A DNA stretch of 34,210 bases from Aliivibrio sp. S3MY1. GTDB taxonomy: Bacteria; Pseudomonadota; Gammaproteobacteria; Enterobacterales; Vibrionaceae. The position numbers and the translations under genes are program-made. Positions 16,231 through 24,195 of the stretch are shown here, one piece after another (the first letter of the stretch is position 1; each line of letters opens with the position of its first letter). The stretch is taken from positions 1 to 34,210 of the forward strand of contig NZ_JARACO010000030.1 in the NCBI RefSeq assembly GCF_028765575.1, in the 5' to 3' direction. The notes under the pieces were generated by a model, which saw only the letters and a list, made by a program, of their open reading frames with translations, was not told the DNA's origin and ran no database searches.

Positions 16231-16258
16231 ATTCTAGCGAATCTCAGTTCTATGTCAA
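16231..16258 (-). promoter_or_regulatory. consensus sigma-70 promoter of the small RNA
   Basis: TTGACA (16253-16258 read on the minus strand), 16-bp spacer, TAGAAT (16231-16236). A perfect -35 and five of six -10 bases, one of the strongest promoters in the window. Confidence 0.75.
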
Positions 16259-16263
16259 GTAGT

Positions 16264-16292
16264 TTGTTTACTATTGGAAGTATAGGTATACT
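16264..16292 (+). promoter_or_regulatory. probable promoter of the Abi gene
   Basis: TTGTTT (16264-16269), 17-bp spacer, TATACT (16287-16292), 28 bp before the start codon. Back to back with the small-RNA promoter, their -35 elements only a few bases apart, so the two could interfere. Confidence 0.5.
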
Positions 16293-16319
16293 TTATCATC
16301 ATCACAGCGGAACACTAAT

Positions 16320-17384
16320 ATGCCTGTAGAATCAATAATTAAAACACTATCAAGCCCTCGGCTTTCTACTTACAAAAAGCCAAACTTATGCGATGCAAGC
16401 GACGAACAAAGCTTAGGACTATATGCGTGGAACAAACAGTTATCAGGTCTCTTTTATCCTGTACTTCAAGTATTAGAAGTTTCTTTGCGCAATGCTATCA
16501 ATAATGCTTACATCGAATACCATGAGCAGTTAGTCGAAACAAATTTTCCACAACAAGATTGGACCAAAGAGAAAGCCAGTATCGACCGATTTTGGTTTTG
16601 CAATTCTTATACAAATCAAAATAATCACCCAGCATTTCAACAGATAAATAAAGTTAAGGGTGATTTGGCTAGAGAGGGGAAAGCTATTACCCCTGATAAT
16701 CTAATCGCAAAACTAACGTTTGGTTTTTGGGTACACTTAACAGACAAAAACCATCGTTCAAGCCAGCCGCCTGCTAATCCTCCCATTATTGAACTTTGGC
16801 CGAGTCTTAACAGCCTAGTTTTTCCATATGCTAAGGACTTAAACGGTACACCTTTGAGTATTAACCATATTAGCTCAAACATATTCGAAATTAATAAACT
16901 TAGAAATCGTATCGCACATCATGAACCAATCTGGAAAGCAACAGATTTATTTGATTCCGATGACAGCATAAATACTGTTGTTGCACATTATGAGCAGTGC
17001 TTAAAAGTCATTCGCTGGATCAATCCCAATAACTTAAAGTTGTTGTCTGTCATAGATAACGACAAACTTATGGGAATAGCCTGTTCTCAACATACGCTAT
17101 GGCGAAGTAAAATGTTAGCATCGGGACTTCCTTCTGTTCCAGACATTACTGAATGGAAAGAAAGACATGAAATCAACACCAGACGCCAAGGTGAAGTAGT
17201 TAGTGTGACGGCCAACTATGCGATTATACGCTGTAAAAAGTCGCATCAGGTATTCTACACCAACAAACCAATGCAGAAGAGACGGAAAGCTTGGCCTTTA
17301 TCTGTTGGTATTGATGTTACTTTTATTCCTAAACCTGCCCCAGTTCAAGGCAATCATCCCAATGCGACTCAAGTAAAACAATAA
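16320..17384 (+). CDS. Abi_2/AbiF-type HEPN protein with OB-like tail
   Basis: 354 residues. The first 240 follow the Abi_2 (AbiD/AbiF) pattern: SSPRLSTYKK near 11-20, LYAWNKQLSGLFYPVLQVLEVSLRNAI (34-60), TFGFWVHL (133-140), and the HEPN RNase motif R-x4-H in RNRIAHHEP (195-203). Abi_2 proteins cause abortive infection; R-x4-H is the usual RNase catalytic pair of HEPN folds. About residues 290-340 look like a cold-shock/S1-type OB fold (GEVVSVTANYAIIRCK, then VGIDVTFIP), which could bind RNA. It is monocistronic with its own promoter and terminator and has a divergent structured RNA upstream. Ribosome site weak (GCGGA). The cassette is self-contained, as expected for a mobile defence gene. 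Confidence 0.8.
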   Translation: MPVESIIKTLSSPRLSTYKKPNLCDASDEQSLGLYAWNKQLSGLFYPVLQVLEVSLRNAINNAYIEYHEQLVETNFPQQDWTKEKASIDRFWFCNSYTNQNNHPAFQQINKVKGDLAREGKAITPDNLIAKLTFGFWVHLTDKNHRSSQPPANPPIIELWPSLNSLVFPYAKDLNGTPLSINHISSNIFEINKLRNRIAHHEPIWKATDLFDSDDSINTVVAHYEQCLKVIRWINPNNLKLLSVIDNDKLMGIACSQHTLWRSKMLASGLPSVPDITEWKERHEINTRRQGEVVSVTANYAIIRCKKSHQVFYTNKPMQKRRKAWPLSVGIDVTFIPKPAPVQGNHPNATQVKQ

Positions 17385-17401
17385 ACTCAATTAATCACCA
17401 A

Positions 17402-17433
17402 CAACAAGGCTACTTTGATTAGCCTTGTTGTTT
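17402..17433 (+). terminator. terminator of the Abi gene
   Basis: CAACAAGGCTA (17402-17412), 7-base loop, TAGCCTTGTTG (17420-17430), then TTT. Perfect 11-bp stem. Confidence 0.85.
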
Positions 17434-17563
17434 AATTAAAGAAAAAACAAGGGGGTGTCTGTGGGGTTAGATCATATTTTACTTGATGAAATTGTCGATA
17501 CCTGCCCGACTCTGTCCAAAAATACACCGAAACAAAAGACAGGAAGTGACTTACAGTTTCGAA

Positions 17564-18442
17564 CTATATTGTCACCGACAGCTTTTTCTTGTTCGCTAAT
17601 TTTTCTTGTTGGTAGGTATTTTTTGCTGCGATAAGTGATAGCTCGGCATACATCTTCAATTTTTTACCGTCCATACTTAATATGCTTAATGGTAACTTAA
17701 AACCATGAGCGACCTCTTTAAAGGTTTTTAAGCACATATACTTACCTTGTTTTAGTGTCTTTAGTGCTATCTCTATTTCCGCCCCCCAGAAATCGCACTG
17801 AGTAGGTTTTAATTGATTAGAAAGGTTTTGGGTAATACTGAGCGCTTCCGTTGAGCACAATTCATTCCAAATATCTGCCCACAAATAATCCACTTTACCA
17901 ATCTGTTTTAGTACGTCGTCATTAAAAGGTAATTTACAATCGGTTTGGATGATTTTTAATCGACCTGTATTTATATTATCGGTCCATAATTTGTTGCTTT
18001 CCCCCGTTAAAATGGAAGGAAACATGGAGATTATTTCATTATCAATTTCTAGAACCGTTAGACTTGTGATCTCTTTTTTCTTTAAAAGACTCAACGTGAT
18101 CATGGCAAGCCCCAGACCTGCTACGACAACTCTGCCTTTTGCTGAGTGCTGGGCTACAAGATGTGATTCTAATTCTAATGGTGTTTGAGACATTACAGGG
18201 ATCCCATTTTTGAGCAATGCAACACCAACACCAAGCCCACTGCTTGTCGAAAAATAGCCAGTATGGTTATTATCTGGAAAGCTTTTTAGGGTCCATTCTC
18301 CCCATGATTCAGAAGTGTGTTTTTCTTCTTTGTGTTTGAGCGCGTACTGAGCGGTCGAAGGGAAGGGACCAAACATTTTCTTAATTTTCTTTTCTGCATT
18401 ATTGGTATTAAATGAAAATTGATAATCAGTCGGAATATTCAT
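17564..18442 (-). CDS. spermidine-synthase-like Rossmann (SAM-binding) protein
   Basis: 292 residues. VVVAGLGLAMITLSLLKK (104-121) is motif I of class I SAM-dependent enzymes, VLEIDNE (about 130-136) the acidic end of strand 2, and VDYLWADIWNEL (184-195) the strand 4 region. The order and the wording (glycine loop, LEID, DIW) resemble spermidine-synthase-like or phage methyltransferase-like proteins. Substrate unknown; the C-terminal 70 residues are basic and helical. It overlaps the end of the 120-residue gene by 17 bp and is the last gene of the DndB-like operon, so it may complete the same pathway. The end lies just past an apparent 59-codon frame on the other strand that I do not trust. 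Confidence 0.65.
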   Translation of the reverse strand: MNIPTDYQFSFNTNNAEKKIKKMFGPFPSTAQYALKHKEEKHTSESWGEWTLKSFPDNNHTGYFSTSSGLGVGVALLKNGIPVMSQTPLELESHLVAQHSAKGRVVVAGLGLAMITLSLLKKKEITSLTVLEIDNEIISMFPSILTGESNKLWTDNINTGRLKIIQTDCKLPFNDDVLKQIGKVDYLWADIWNELCSTEALSITQNLSNQLKPTQCDFWGAEIEIALKTLKQGKYMCLKTFKEVAHGFKLPLSILSMDGKKLKMYAELSLIAAKNTYQQEKLANKKKLSVTI

Positions 18443-18788
18443 TTTGGGTCTCGGCTTTATTTTTTTGAAAAATGGAATTTGTTTTAATGTCTAATTGAAT
18501 GACATAAATCTTATCAAGACCAATGAAATCCTCGGTAATGGCATCATCTTCTTCACACCATTGGTCTATTTTATCCTTAGTTAGCGGTACGTTATAACAT
18601 TCATTGATTTTTATCGGTAGCTCATATGAATTAATAAACTGTTGTATATGGTTTTCCATTGCGTGTTCAATGGTTTCGATTTCAATAAGGCCTGTAAATC
18701 CAGAACTCATAGCCAGTTCAATCGCTCGCCTTGTTATTGACATCGCATATGGGCAACGGTGCTCTTTTAGCGATAATGTTTGCATCAT
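18426..18788 (-). CDS. small CPxx protein, TusA-like sulfur carrier possible
   Basis: 120 residues. HRCPYAMSITRRAIEL (10-25) places Cys-Pro at the start of the first long helix after a short strand, as in TusA/SirA (CPxP), followed by GLIEIETIEHAMENHIQQFI, like the second strand and helix of that fold. TusA passes persulfide sulfur to acceptors. If correct, it would supply sulfur to the DndC-like enzyme. Alternatives: an unrelated small protein with a chance CP pair, since the second Pro of CPxP is Ala here. The C-terminal 40 residues are acidic. AAAGG seven bases before the start; 10 bp after the 201-residue gene. Confidence 0.55.
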   Translation of the reverse strand: MMQTLSLKEHRCPYAMSITRRAIELAMSSGFTGLIEIETIEHAMENHIQQFINSYELPIKINECYNVPLTKDKIDQWCEEDDAITEDFIGLDKIYVIQLDIKTNSIFQKNKAETQNEYSD

Positions 18789-18798
18789 AGGGATACCT

Positions 18799-19404
18799 TT
18801 AAAAAATGGATGATGTCAGGTGGCTCATTTCATTTTCGTACTGTTGGTACTTTGTTTCTATTTCTGCATCGTATGGGAACAGGAAGGGATGAGGAGGGTA
18901 GTTAAAGCCTTCAAATAGTACAATACCCATTCCTTCAATTAGTAAGTATGGTGAGCCATACACGCAATATAATCGGTAACTACTTTCACTAGAAAACTTA
19001 GCGTTAAATGAATTTCCCCCATACGAGTGAGCCCCCTCACTAAAACAACCTGTCGTGAATTGTGGGCCAATCTTTATTGTATCTGGGTCTATTGCTGCGA
19101 TATCTTTTAAGATAGATTTCACAACGTCAGCTTTTTTATTTTCGTTGTATCGACTGCTTGACCATGCGACTGTTTTATTCAACGCTTTTTGGGTTGTGGA
19201 TATTGTTTTTGTACTAGTGGTTAGCAAGTTATTTCTTAGCATAACCGTGATGCGTTGGTTTTTAGCTTGTTGCTCATATTCCTTGAGCCAGCTTGACCAC
19301 TTCTTCTTTAGGACTGTGATATCCTTTTCATGCTCTTGTTGCTGTTGCTCCACACGTTTGATGTCTGTTGCGGTTATCCCTAACGTTTCTAAGATAATAC
19401 TCAT
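18799..19404 (-). CDS. unknown 201-residue protein of the DndB-like operon
   Basis: Not recognised. Residues 15-50 form a Gln/Glu/Lys-rich coiled coil (RVEQQQQEHEKDITVLKKKW). The middle (about 110-165) is rich in Gly, Tyr and Phe with beta character. No membrane segment. It starts 15 bp after the DndB-like stop with GAAGGA upstream, so it is part of the operon. Confidence 0.65.
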   Translation of the reverse strand: MSIILETLGITATDIKRVEQQQQEHEKDITVLKKKWSSWLKEYEQQAKNQRITVMLRNNLLTTSTKTISTTQKALNKTVAWSSSRYNENKKADVVKSILKDIAAIDPDTIKIGPQFTTGCFSEGAHSYGGNSFNAKFSSESSYRLYCVYGSPYLLIEGMGIVLFEGFNYPPHPFLFPYDAEIETKYQQYENEMSHLTSSIF

Positions 19405-19419
19405 GGATCCTTCCCCTTA

Positions 19420-20601
19420 TTATCTGATGGTTGTTTTGCTTGGTTGAATACGAAGCTCTGAACAGATCACTCGTGCAAGACGTCGCTCTGAGCTTTTTAT
19501 GATCTTAATTTTCCCTTCGATAGATTGATAAATCTCACTACGAACCCAAAGCGGATTGTTACGCTCATTGAGGGGTAATTTCGACAATCCCTTTAATGCG
19601 TCTTCATTAAACTCGGCCAGTTCTGAGTCTGTTGTAAAGGCTGCATCTTCAAGTAATGAATTCCCAATATAACCAAGGGCTTTCAAACCGATGGCGCAGC
19701 ATGCCACATGCTCGGAAGTGTGGCGTTTCCACTCTTTTTGCTGCATGTTCTGAAATTTTTCGAAAGGTAAGTGTTGATACAATAGCTCGATATAACGAGA
19801 GAGCTGGAGTAAGTAGAAATCGTATTTTTCGTTGTTACTTAAAATTTTATTTACTTCGGTTTTGGTTACACCCATAAAGATACAAATGAAATCCACCACA
19901 TTTGCTAATGTGTAAATCTGTCCACACTTAAGGCGCTGGGTAGCGACGGCTTTAGAAAATGGAACCCCTCGGGCGTCAGTAATTTTAATGAGCTCTTTAG
20001 CAAAGTTATTAATGGTTTGCTCTGAATCAAAATAGATACTTTGGGATGGGGTTGGTTTTTTTAGGGCGTAATGATAGTCAGTAAAGATCTGTTTTACTAA
20101 CTTCTCACTTTCTTTAATAAGTGTCGTTGGCATAAACACAATTTTCACATCAATATGGTGACCACTAAGATGAGATTTGATTGCCAGAGCAAGTTCAATA
20201 CCTTTACGTCTTCCTTGGCCATCAATAAGCAGACGATCACTATCTTTTGGTATGTTTATACTAACTAGACTTGTCCCATTAGCGCTCGACATACCATCTA
20301 TTTGTTTTACTTCTGCTGGAGCTCCAACAATAAGGCACAGCGATGGAAATACCGTGTTATCTCTATTTACTAAATAATCACGAATGCCATTCACTCGACT
20401 TGAGTCAGCACTGCGTTGTAAGCGTTCTAGCTCTTCAATCTCTTCGCTTTCAATTTGTAGAAAGTCACAACATTGTTGATATGAAAGCTTAGTTAGATAA
20501 GTGGTCCCAATGCCTTCCTTTCCTTGTATAGCAAAAAAAGCTAAGTCGTCATTGGCGACAATTTTGTGTTGTGAAAAAGATAACTGTTGTGCTGTGTCCA
20601 T
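19420..20601 (-). CDS. DndB-like DGQHR-domain protein
   Basis: 393 residues from the ATG at 20601 (AAGGA eight bases upstream); the frame is open a further 23 codons but without a ribosome site. LLIDGQGRRKGIELAL (about 124-139) is a variant of the DGQHR motif (here DGQGRR), preceded by RVNGIRDYLVNRDNTVFPSLCLIV (69-92), the typical spaced pattern R..RI..YI ... F..P. DndB is the regulator of DNA phosphorothioation operons; DGQHR proteins also occur in other modification and defence systems. Promoter site C precedes it. Divergent from the DndC-like gene. Which subfamily it belongs to cannot be settled by eye. Confidence 0.75.
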   Translation of the reverse strand: MDTAQQLSFSQHKIVANDDLAFFAIQGKEGIGTTYLTKLSYQQCCDFLQIESEEIEELERLQRSADSSRVNGIRDYLVNRDNTVFPSLCLIVGAPAEVKQIDGMSSANGTSLVSINIPKDSDRLLIDGQGRRKGIELALAIKSHLSGHHIDVKIVFMPTTLIKESEKLVKQIFTDYHYALKKPTPSQSIYFDSEQTINNFAKELIKITDARGVPFSKAVATQRLKCGQIYTLANVVDFICIFMGVTKTEVNKILSNNEKYDFYLLQLSRYIELLYQHLPFEKFQNMQQKEWKRHTSEHVACCAIGLKALGYIGNSLLEDAAFTTDSELAEFNEDALKGLSKLPLNERNNPLWVRSEIYQSIEGKIKIIKSSERRLARVICSELRIQPSKTTIR

Positions 20602-20620
20602 AGTGGAATTCCTTCTTGCG

Positions 20621-20670
20621 TTCAACTGACATTTGAGTAACCATAATACCGCAAACAAGAATTCAATCAA
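20621..20670 (-). promoter_or_regulatory. DndB-like operon promoter with shared TTGCGG box (site C)
   Basis: Minus strand: TTGATT (20665-20670), 16-bp spacer ending TTTGCGG, TATTAT (20643-20648), then TGTCAGTTGAA (20621-20631) 11 bases further. Same box pair as site B and D, but with wider spacing. Confidence 0.65.
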
Positions 20671-20729
20671 TCAAATTTATTGTTATTACACTGTTGAAAT
20701 GTGTTTTTTAGAAAAATAGGGAAATGGAC

Positions 20730-21353
20730 ATGGATAACGCTATTGGTTCAGTAAACATCTTCAATCTTAACTCTCTGACGTCTTCTTTAGCATTAGATGC
20801 TTGCCACTTATCAGAGGCGTTAATAGAAGAGATTAGTGCATTATTACGTGCAGGGTTATGTCTTCAGTTTTCATCTAGTCATGCAAAGGATTCATCAACG
20901 GTAACTAATGCTGGAGTAGAGGCGATGCGTCGCTGCATTGAGCGTGGTGAGATTGAACCAGAACGCCCTTTAGTTATCCTCACGGTTGATACATTACTAG
21001 AGCCTGAAAACATTCAATGCTATGTGCCAGTGTCATATGACCACATCAAATCAACCTGTGAATCTTTTGGCATTAATTTAATAATCAAAATCGTTTCACC
21101 ACCAATCCATCAACAACTAATGGTCCTGTTTGCTGGAGTGCAAAAACTGTTTTCATCATCGATGTCGGGAAGAAGCGGTGATTGTAGTGTGATATGGAAA
21201 ATCGACACGATGCGTCGCAGCCTAAAAGCAATTAAAGAATCTTTACCCCTTAAATACCAACAAGCGACATGGGCTTCTGTGACGGGTTCGCGCAGTTACG
21301 GAATCGGTGAGATGCAAGCTAAATATGCAGAATCAAGGGGTAAGCGATCTTAA
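20730..21353 (+). CDS. DndC-like PP-loop protein, N-terminal part
   Basis: The start at 20730 has AGGGA at a good distance; an ATG six bases earlier is too close to it. The product (207 residues) contains LQFSSSHAKDSSTV (about 46-59, PP-loop of the PAPS reductase/DndC class, S-S-x-x-K-D-S), then VILTVDTLLEPENI, a segment ending in VSPPIHQQL, and WASVTGSRSYGIGEMQAKYA near the end, matching the DndC region that reads G-x-R-x-x-E. The protein stops where a DndC-like protein should continue, and the continuation is found in the +1 frame at 21307-22560. Family members activate sulfate or sulfur with ATP; DndC puts sulfur on the DNA backbone. Confidence 0.75.
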   Translation: MDNAIGSVNIFNLNSLTSSLALDACHLSEALIEEISALLRAGLCLQFSSSHAKDSSTVTNAGVEAMRRCIERGEIEPERPLVILTVDTLLEPENIQCYVPVSYDHIKSTCESFGINLIIKIVSPPIHQQLMVLFAGVQKLFSSSMSGRSGDCSVIWKIDTMRRSLKAIKESLPLKYQQATWASVTGSRSYGIGEMQAKYAESRGKRS

Positions 21354-22560
21354 ATCAACCAAACTACTATCAATCATTGATAGTGAAGGGACGAAAGCTT
21401 TTGGTAAGGTTTACAATTTTGCACCAATTGCTGATTGGTCTACGCCTGATGTCATTAACTATTTAAATCATGCTGGAGTTGAATCGTGCTCCCCGACATT
21501 ACCGAATCAACGCATCCCAGCTTATATTGATAATTTTGGATTGTTGCTGGCCATCTATGGAGAAGGGGGGAGTGATACCTGTGAGATTGTGATGGATGAT
21601 GCAATGGATAGAGGTGGAAATTCATGCAATGGGACTGCACGTTACGGGTGTACGGTGTGTGGTATGGTATCAAAAGACCATTCAGGACTTTCAATGCGAG
21701 AGCTGCCACGATGGGGCCGTTTTGGTGATTCATTTACACGATTACGTGATTATTTTATTAGAACGTCAGTTGATGTTCAGTATCGTGCTTTTCATCCTCG
21801 CGCTATGTGCAGTGTTACCAATAATGTGTATCTTCAACCAAACGTATTAAAAGCCAATGTGCTAGAAAAACTGGTGTATTTTGGTGCTCAAATGACTGAG
21901 GACTATAAACACGCTCATTTGGATTTTAAAGCCTGTTACGAAAGAGGTGACATTGATAATGACATTGGGGTGAAAGACATCATGAATGATACCTCGATGA
22001 GCTTTAAAGTCAGAAAACAGTATCGAGATGCTTATATTGCCCGAATGCTAAAATCACCGCTATATGATCTTTTTTCTGAAAAACATGCGGTCCTTTTATC
22101 GTTCTTGTGGACCCTGCATGGCGTCAATACCTCTCCTTATCGTCCAGTGAAAATATTATCCAATGTGCGAAAAGGGAAGCGCATTCCTTTTCCAAAGACA
22201 AACGATGAACTTAATGAGCTTAGAGCACAGCAAGGGTTAAAAGCGTGGGACCATAAAGACGTTCTTAATCGAGATATTCCTGATGCTCGTGCTTATCAAT
22301 TATTTACCCCACCACAAGACACACTCAAAGGATTGCAATCGTCTTTAAATAGAAAGGTCACTGAGACTGATTTAATTAATCTGCTACCGATTAATATGGA
22401 GTCGTATTGGCTTCAAAATAATAAATCGTTCATGGTTGATAGTAATGGGTTTCACATCACCCGTTTAACGAATCTGCCACTGTATACACGACGTATTAAG
22501 CTTAAGTACACCTTTGACCCATCCCTATCTGGCAGGGTAGTTGTCACTGTTAAAATTTAA
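21307..22560 (+). CDS. DndC-like protein, C-terminal Fe-S part (in shifted frame)
   Basis: Continues the upstream gene in the +1 frame. Coding sense begins near GVSDL, at the GGGG run at 21337-21340; the GTG at 21307 is only the formal start. FAPIADWSTPDVINYL (38-53) is the characteristic W-S-T-x-D-V segment of DndC. Four cysteines, C92, C107, C115 and C118 (numbering from 21307), with SCNGTARYGCTVC, match the 4Fe-4S region of DndC-like proteins. The long helical end (170-400) is lineage-specific. The last ten codons (SGRVVVTVKI) lie within the left terminal repeat of the IS3 element, so the natural C-terminus is probably lost. Confidence 0.7.
   Translation: MRCKLNMQNQGVSDLKSTKLLSIIDSEGTKAFGKVYNFAPIADWSTPDVINYLNHAGVESCSPTLPNQRIPAYIDNFGLLLAIYGEGGSDTCEIVMDDAMDRGGNSCNGTARYGCTVCGMVSKDHSGLSMRELPRWGRFGDSFTRLRDYFIRTSVDVQYRAFHPRAMCSVTNNVYLQPNVLKANVLEKLVYFGAQMTEDYKHAHLDFKACYERGDIDNDIGVKDIMNDTSMSFKVRKQYRDAYIARMLKSPLYDLFSEKHAVLLSFLWTLHGVNTSPYRPVKILSNVRKGKRIPFPKTNDELNELRAQQGLKAWDHKDVLNRDIPDARAYQLFTPPQDTLKGLQSSLNRKVTETDLINLLPINMESYWLQNNKSFMVDSNGFHITRLTNLPLYTRRIKLKYTFDPSLSGRVVVTVKI
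21337..21340 (+). other. +1 frameshift site in the DndC-like gene (GGGG run)
   Basis: Upstream frame reads TCA AGG GGT AAG CGA TCT TAA; the downstream frame reads GTA AGC GAT starting at the last G. One G fewer would restore a single 1.8-kb reading frame. This may be an inactivating insertion in a homopolymer, phase variation, a sequencing error or, less likely, programmed frameshifting. Confidence 0.65.
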
Positions 22561-22585
22561 CCAGTTTGGGCGATAAAGAGTAATT

Positions 22586-23086
22586 GTGTCTCGTATATCA
22601 GTAGAAAGAAAAGAAGCTATCTTGAAGAAGCTATTACCTCCCTATTCGATGTCAGTGAAAGAAGTGTCGGAAGAGGAAGGAATTAGCACTGCGACCCTGT
22701 ATCATTGGCGCCAGCAACTCAGAGGTTCAGGAGCCGCAGTGCCAAATAGCAACACTTCATCAGAGCAGTGGTCTGCTCAAACTAAACTCGCCATTGTTGC
22801 CGAGACTTACTCGATGACCGAAAGTGAACTCAGCCAATATTGTCGTGAGAAAGGTCTTTTCCCTGAACAAATCCAAAGTTGGCGCAGCGAATGTATGCAA
22901 GGGTTTAAGTCGAGTAAAGAGCAGGAAGCTGAAGCAAAGAAGCAGGCTAAAGCTGACAAACTTGAAATCAAAGAGTTGAAGAAAGATTTACGACTCAAAG
23001 AAAAAGCACTCGCTGAAACGGCCGCCCTCTTGGTACTAAGAAAAAAGCTGAGAGCCTTTTACGGGGAAGAGCCAGAGGACGACTAA
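22586..23086 (+). CDS. IS3-family transposase OrfA
   Basis: 166 residues starting with GTG. N-terminal HTH (SVKEVSEEEGISTATLYHWRQQ, about 23-44), a second HTH-like region (80-104), and a Lys/Glu-rich leucine-zipper coiled coil (115-150), as expected for an IS3 OrfA that binds the terminal repeats. The -1 slippery heptamer A AAA AAG lies at 23041-23047, so ribosomes can shift into orfB to make the fused transposase OrfAB. Confidence 0.88.
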   Translation: MSRISVERKEAILKKLLPPYSMSVKEVSEEEGISTATLYHWRQQLRGSGAAVPNSNTSSEQWSAQTKLAIVAETYSMTESELSQYCREKGLFPEQIQSWRSECMQGFKSSKEQEAEAKKQAKADKLEIKELKKDLRLKEKALAETAALLVLRKKLRAFYGEEPEDD

Positions 23087-23112
23087 CCTCAACCGATGAA
23101 AGGCAGACCATA

Positions 23113-24120
23113 GTGACTCTTATCCTTGAAGCGAAGCAATGCGGATGTCGTTTAGAGCCAGCTTGCCATGAAGTTCAAATCGACTTGAGAACGTATCGTC
23201 GCTGGTACCAGCAAGGTGAAGTGCAAGCTGACAAAAGGCCAATATGCCTCAGGCCTGAGCCTGCTAACAAGCTATCTCAACAAGAGCGTGATGCGATTAT
23301 TGAGGTGTGTAACCGCTCTGAGTTCGCAAGCTTACCTCCGACTCAAATCGTCCCGACACTGCTTGATAGAGGTGAGTATATCGCCTCTGAGTCAAGTTAC
23401 TATCGGATACTGAGTGCACAGGGGCAACTAAACAAACGAGGTCGTCAAAGAAGTAGGCAGAAGCGAGCGAAACCAACAAGTTACACAGCGACAGATTCGA
23501 ACCAAGTCTATACATGGGATATCACTTACTTACCTTCAAAAGTTCGAGGCCAACACTATTACCTGTATGTCATCGAAGATATCTACAGTCGAAAAATCGT
23601 GGGTTATGAGGTGTATGGGCATGAATGCGGTGAGCTGGCGTCACAACTTCTGCAACGAACGTTGATGCGAGAGCAATGCTTCAATCAAGCTCTGGTTCTT
23701 CACTCAGATAATGGTGCGCCGATGAAGTCGTTGACGTTCAAAGCAAAAATGGAAGAGTTAGGTATTACTTCATCGTATAGTCGGCCAAGAGTCAGTGATG
23801 ATAACCCGTATGTTGAGTCATTGTTCCGCACGGTAAAGTACATGCCAAGCTGGCCAACAAAGGGCTTTGAAACAATCGACAGTAGTCGAAGTTGGGTTGA
23901 AGCCTTCGTACGCTGGTACAACACCGAGCACAAGCACAGTAAGCTGAATTACGTCACGCCTTCAGAGCGTCACAATGGAAAAGATAAAGAGATCTTGAAG
24001 CGCCGAGCGGAGGTACTACTCGCTGCAAAAGAGCTAAACCCTGAACGCTGGCCAGGTGATATCAGAAACTGTGCGCCTGTTGGTGACGTTCACCTAAATC
24101 CAGAAAGAGAAGCTGCTTAA
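23113..24120 (+). CDS. IS3-family transposase OrfB (DDE integrase core)
   Basis: 335 residues from a GTG, but the frame is open back past the slippery heptamer, so the active form is the OrfAB fusion. The DDE triad is visible: WDITYLP (first D, near 135), HSDNGAP (second D, near 196-202) and the Glu in DDNPYVESLFRT (near 230-242). The end has the YNTEHKHSKLNYVTPSERH typical of IS3 integrase cores. Apparently intact, so the insertion may be recent. Confidence 0.9.
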   Translation: MTLILEAKQCGCRLEPACHEVQIDLRTYRRWYQQGEVQADKRPICLRPEPANKLSQQERDAIIEVCNRSEFASLPPTQIVPTLLDRGEYIASESSYYRILSAQGQLNKRGRQRSRQKRAKPTSYTATDSNQVYTWDITYLPSKVRGQHYYLYVIEDIYSRKIVGYEVYGHECGELASQLLQRTLMREQCFNQALVLHSDNGAPMKSLTFKAKMEELGITSSYSRPRVSDDNPYVESLFRTVKYMPSWPTKGFETIDSSRSWVEAFVRWYNTEHKHSKLNYVTPSERHNGKDKEILKRRAEVLLAAKELNPERWPGDIRNCAPVGDVHLNPEREAA

Positions 24121-24195
24121 TAAGTAAGCAAATGATGACAACTACCTTGAAAAACACCGCCATTAACAAAAGATGAAGTCATTAAAACTCAATGC

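Larger units (their letters stand above)
22533..24149 (+). mobile_element. IS3-family insertion sequence
   Basis: About 1.6 kb with orfA and orfB and a 13 of 14 bp terminal inverted repeat: CAGGGTAGTTGTCA (22533-22546) and, inverted, CAAGGTAGTTGTCA (24136-24149). A clean target duplication was not found; flanks differ. The tips may be a few bases in either direction. It lies between the DndC-like and 542-residue genes, in their orientation. Confidence 0.85.

Noticed and set aside
17455-17634. 59-codon GTG frame after the Abi terminator
   Set aside because: Overlaps the end of the Rossmann-protein gene on the other strand and ends in a Phe/Leu-rich shadow; possible gene remnant but unsupported.
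23113-24120. OrfB of the IS as a separate gene
   Set aside because: Frame is open through a classic A AAA AAG -1 signal, so it is mainly made as OrfAB; kept as a feature but not as an independent enzyme.
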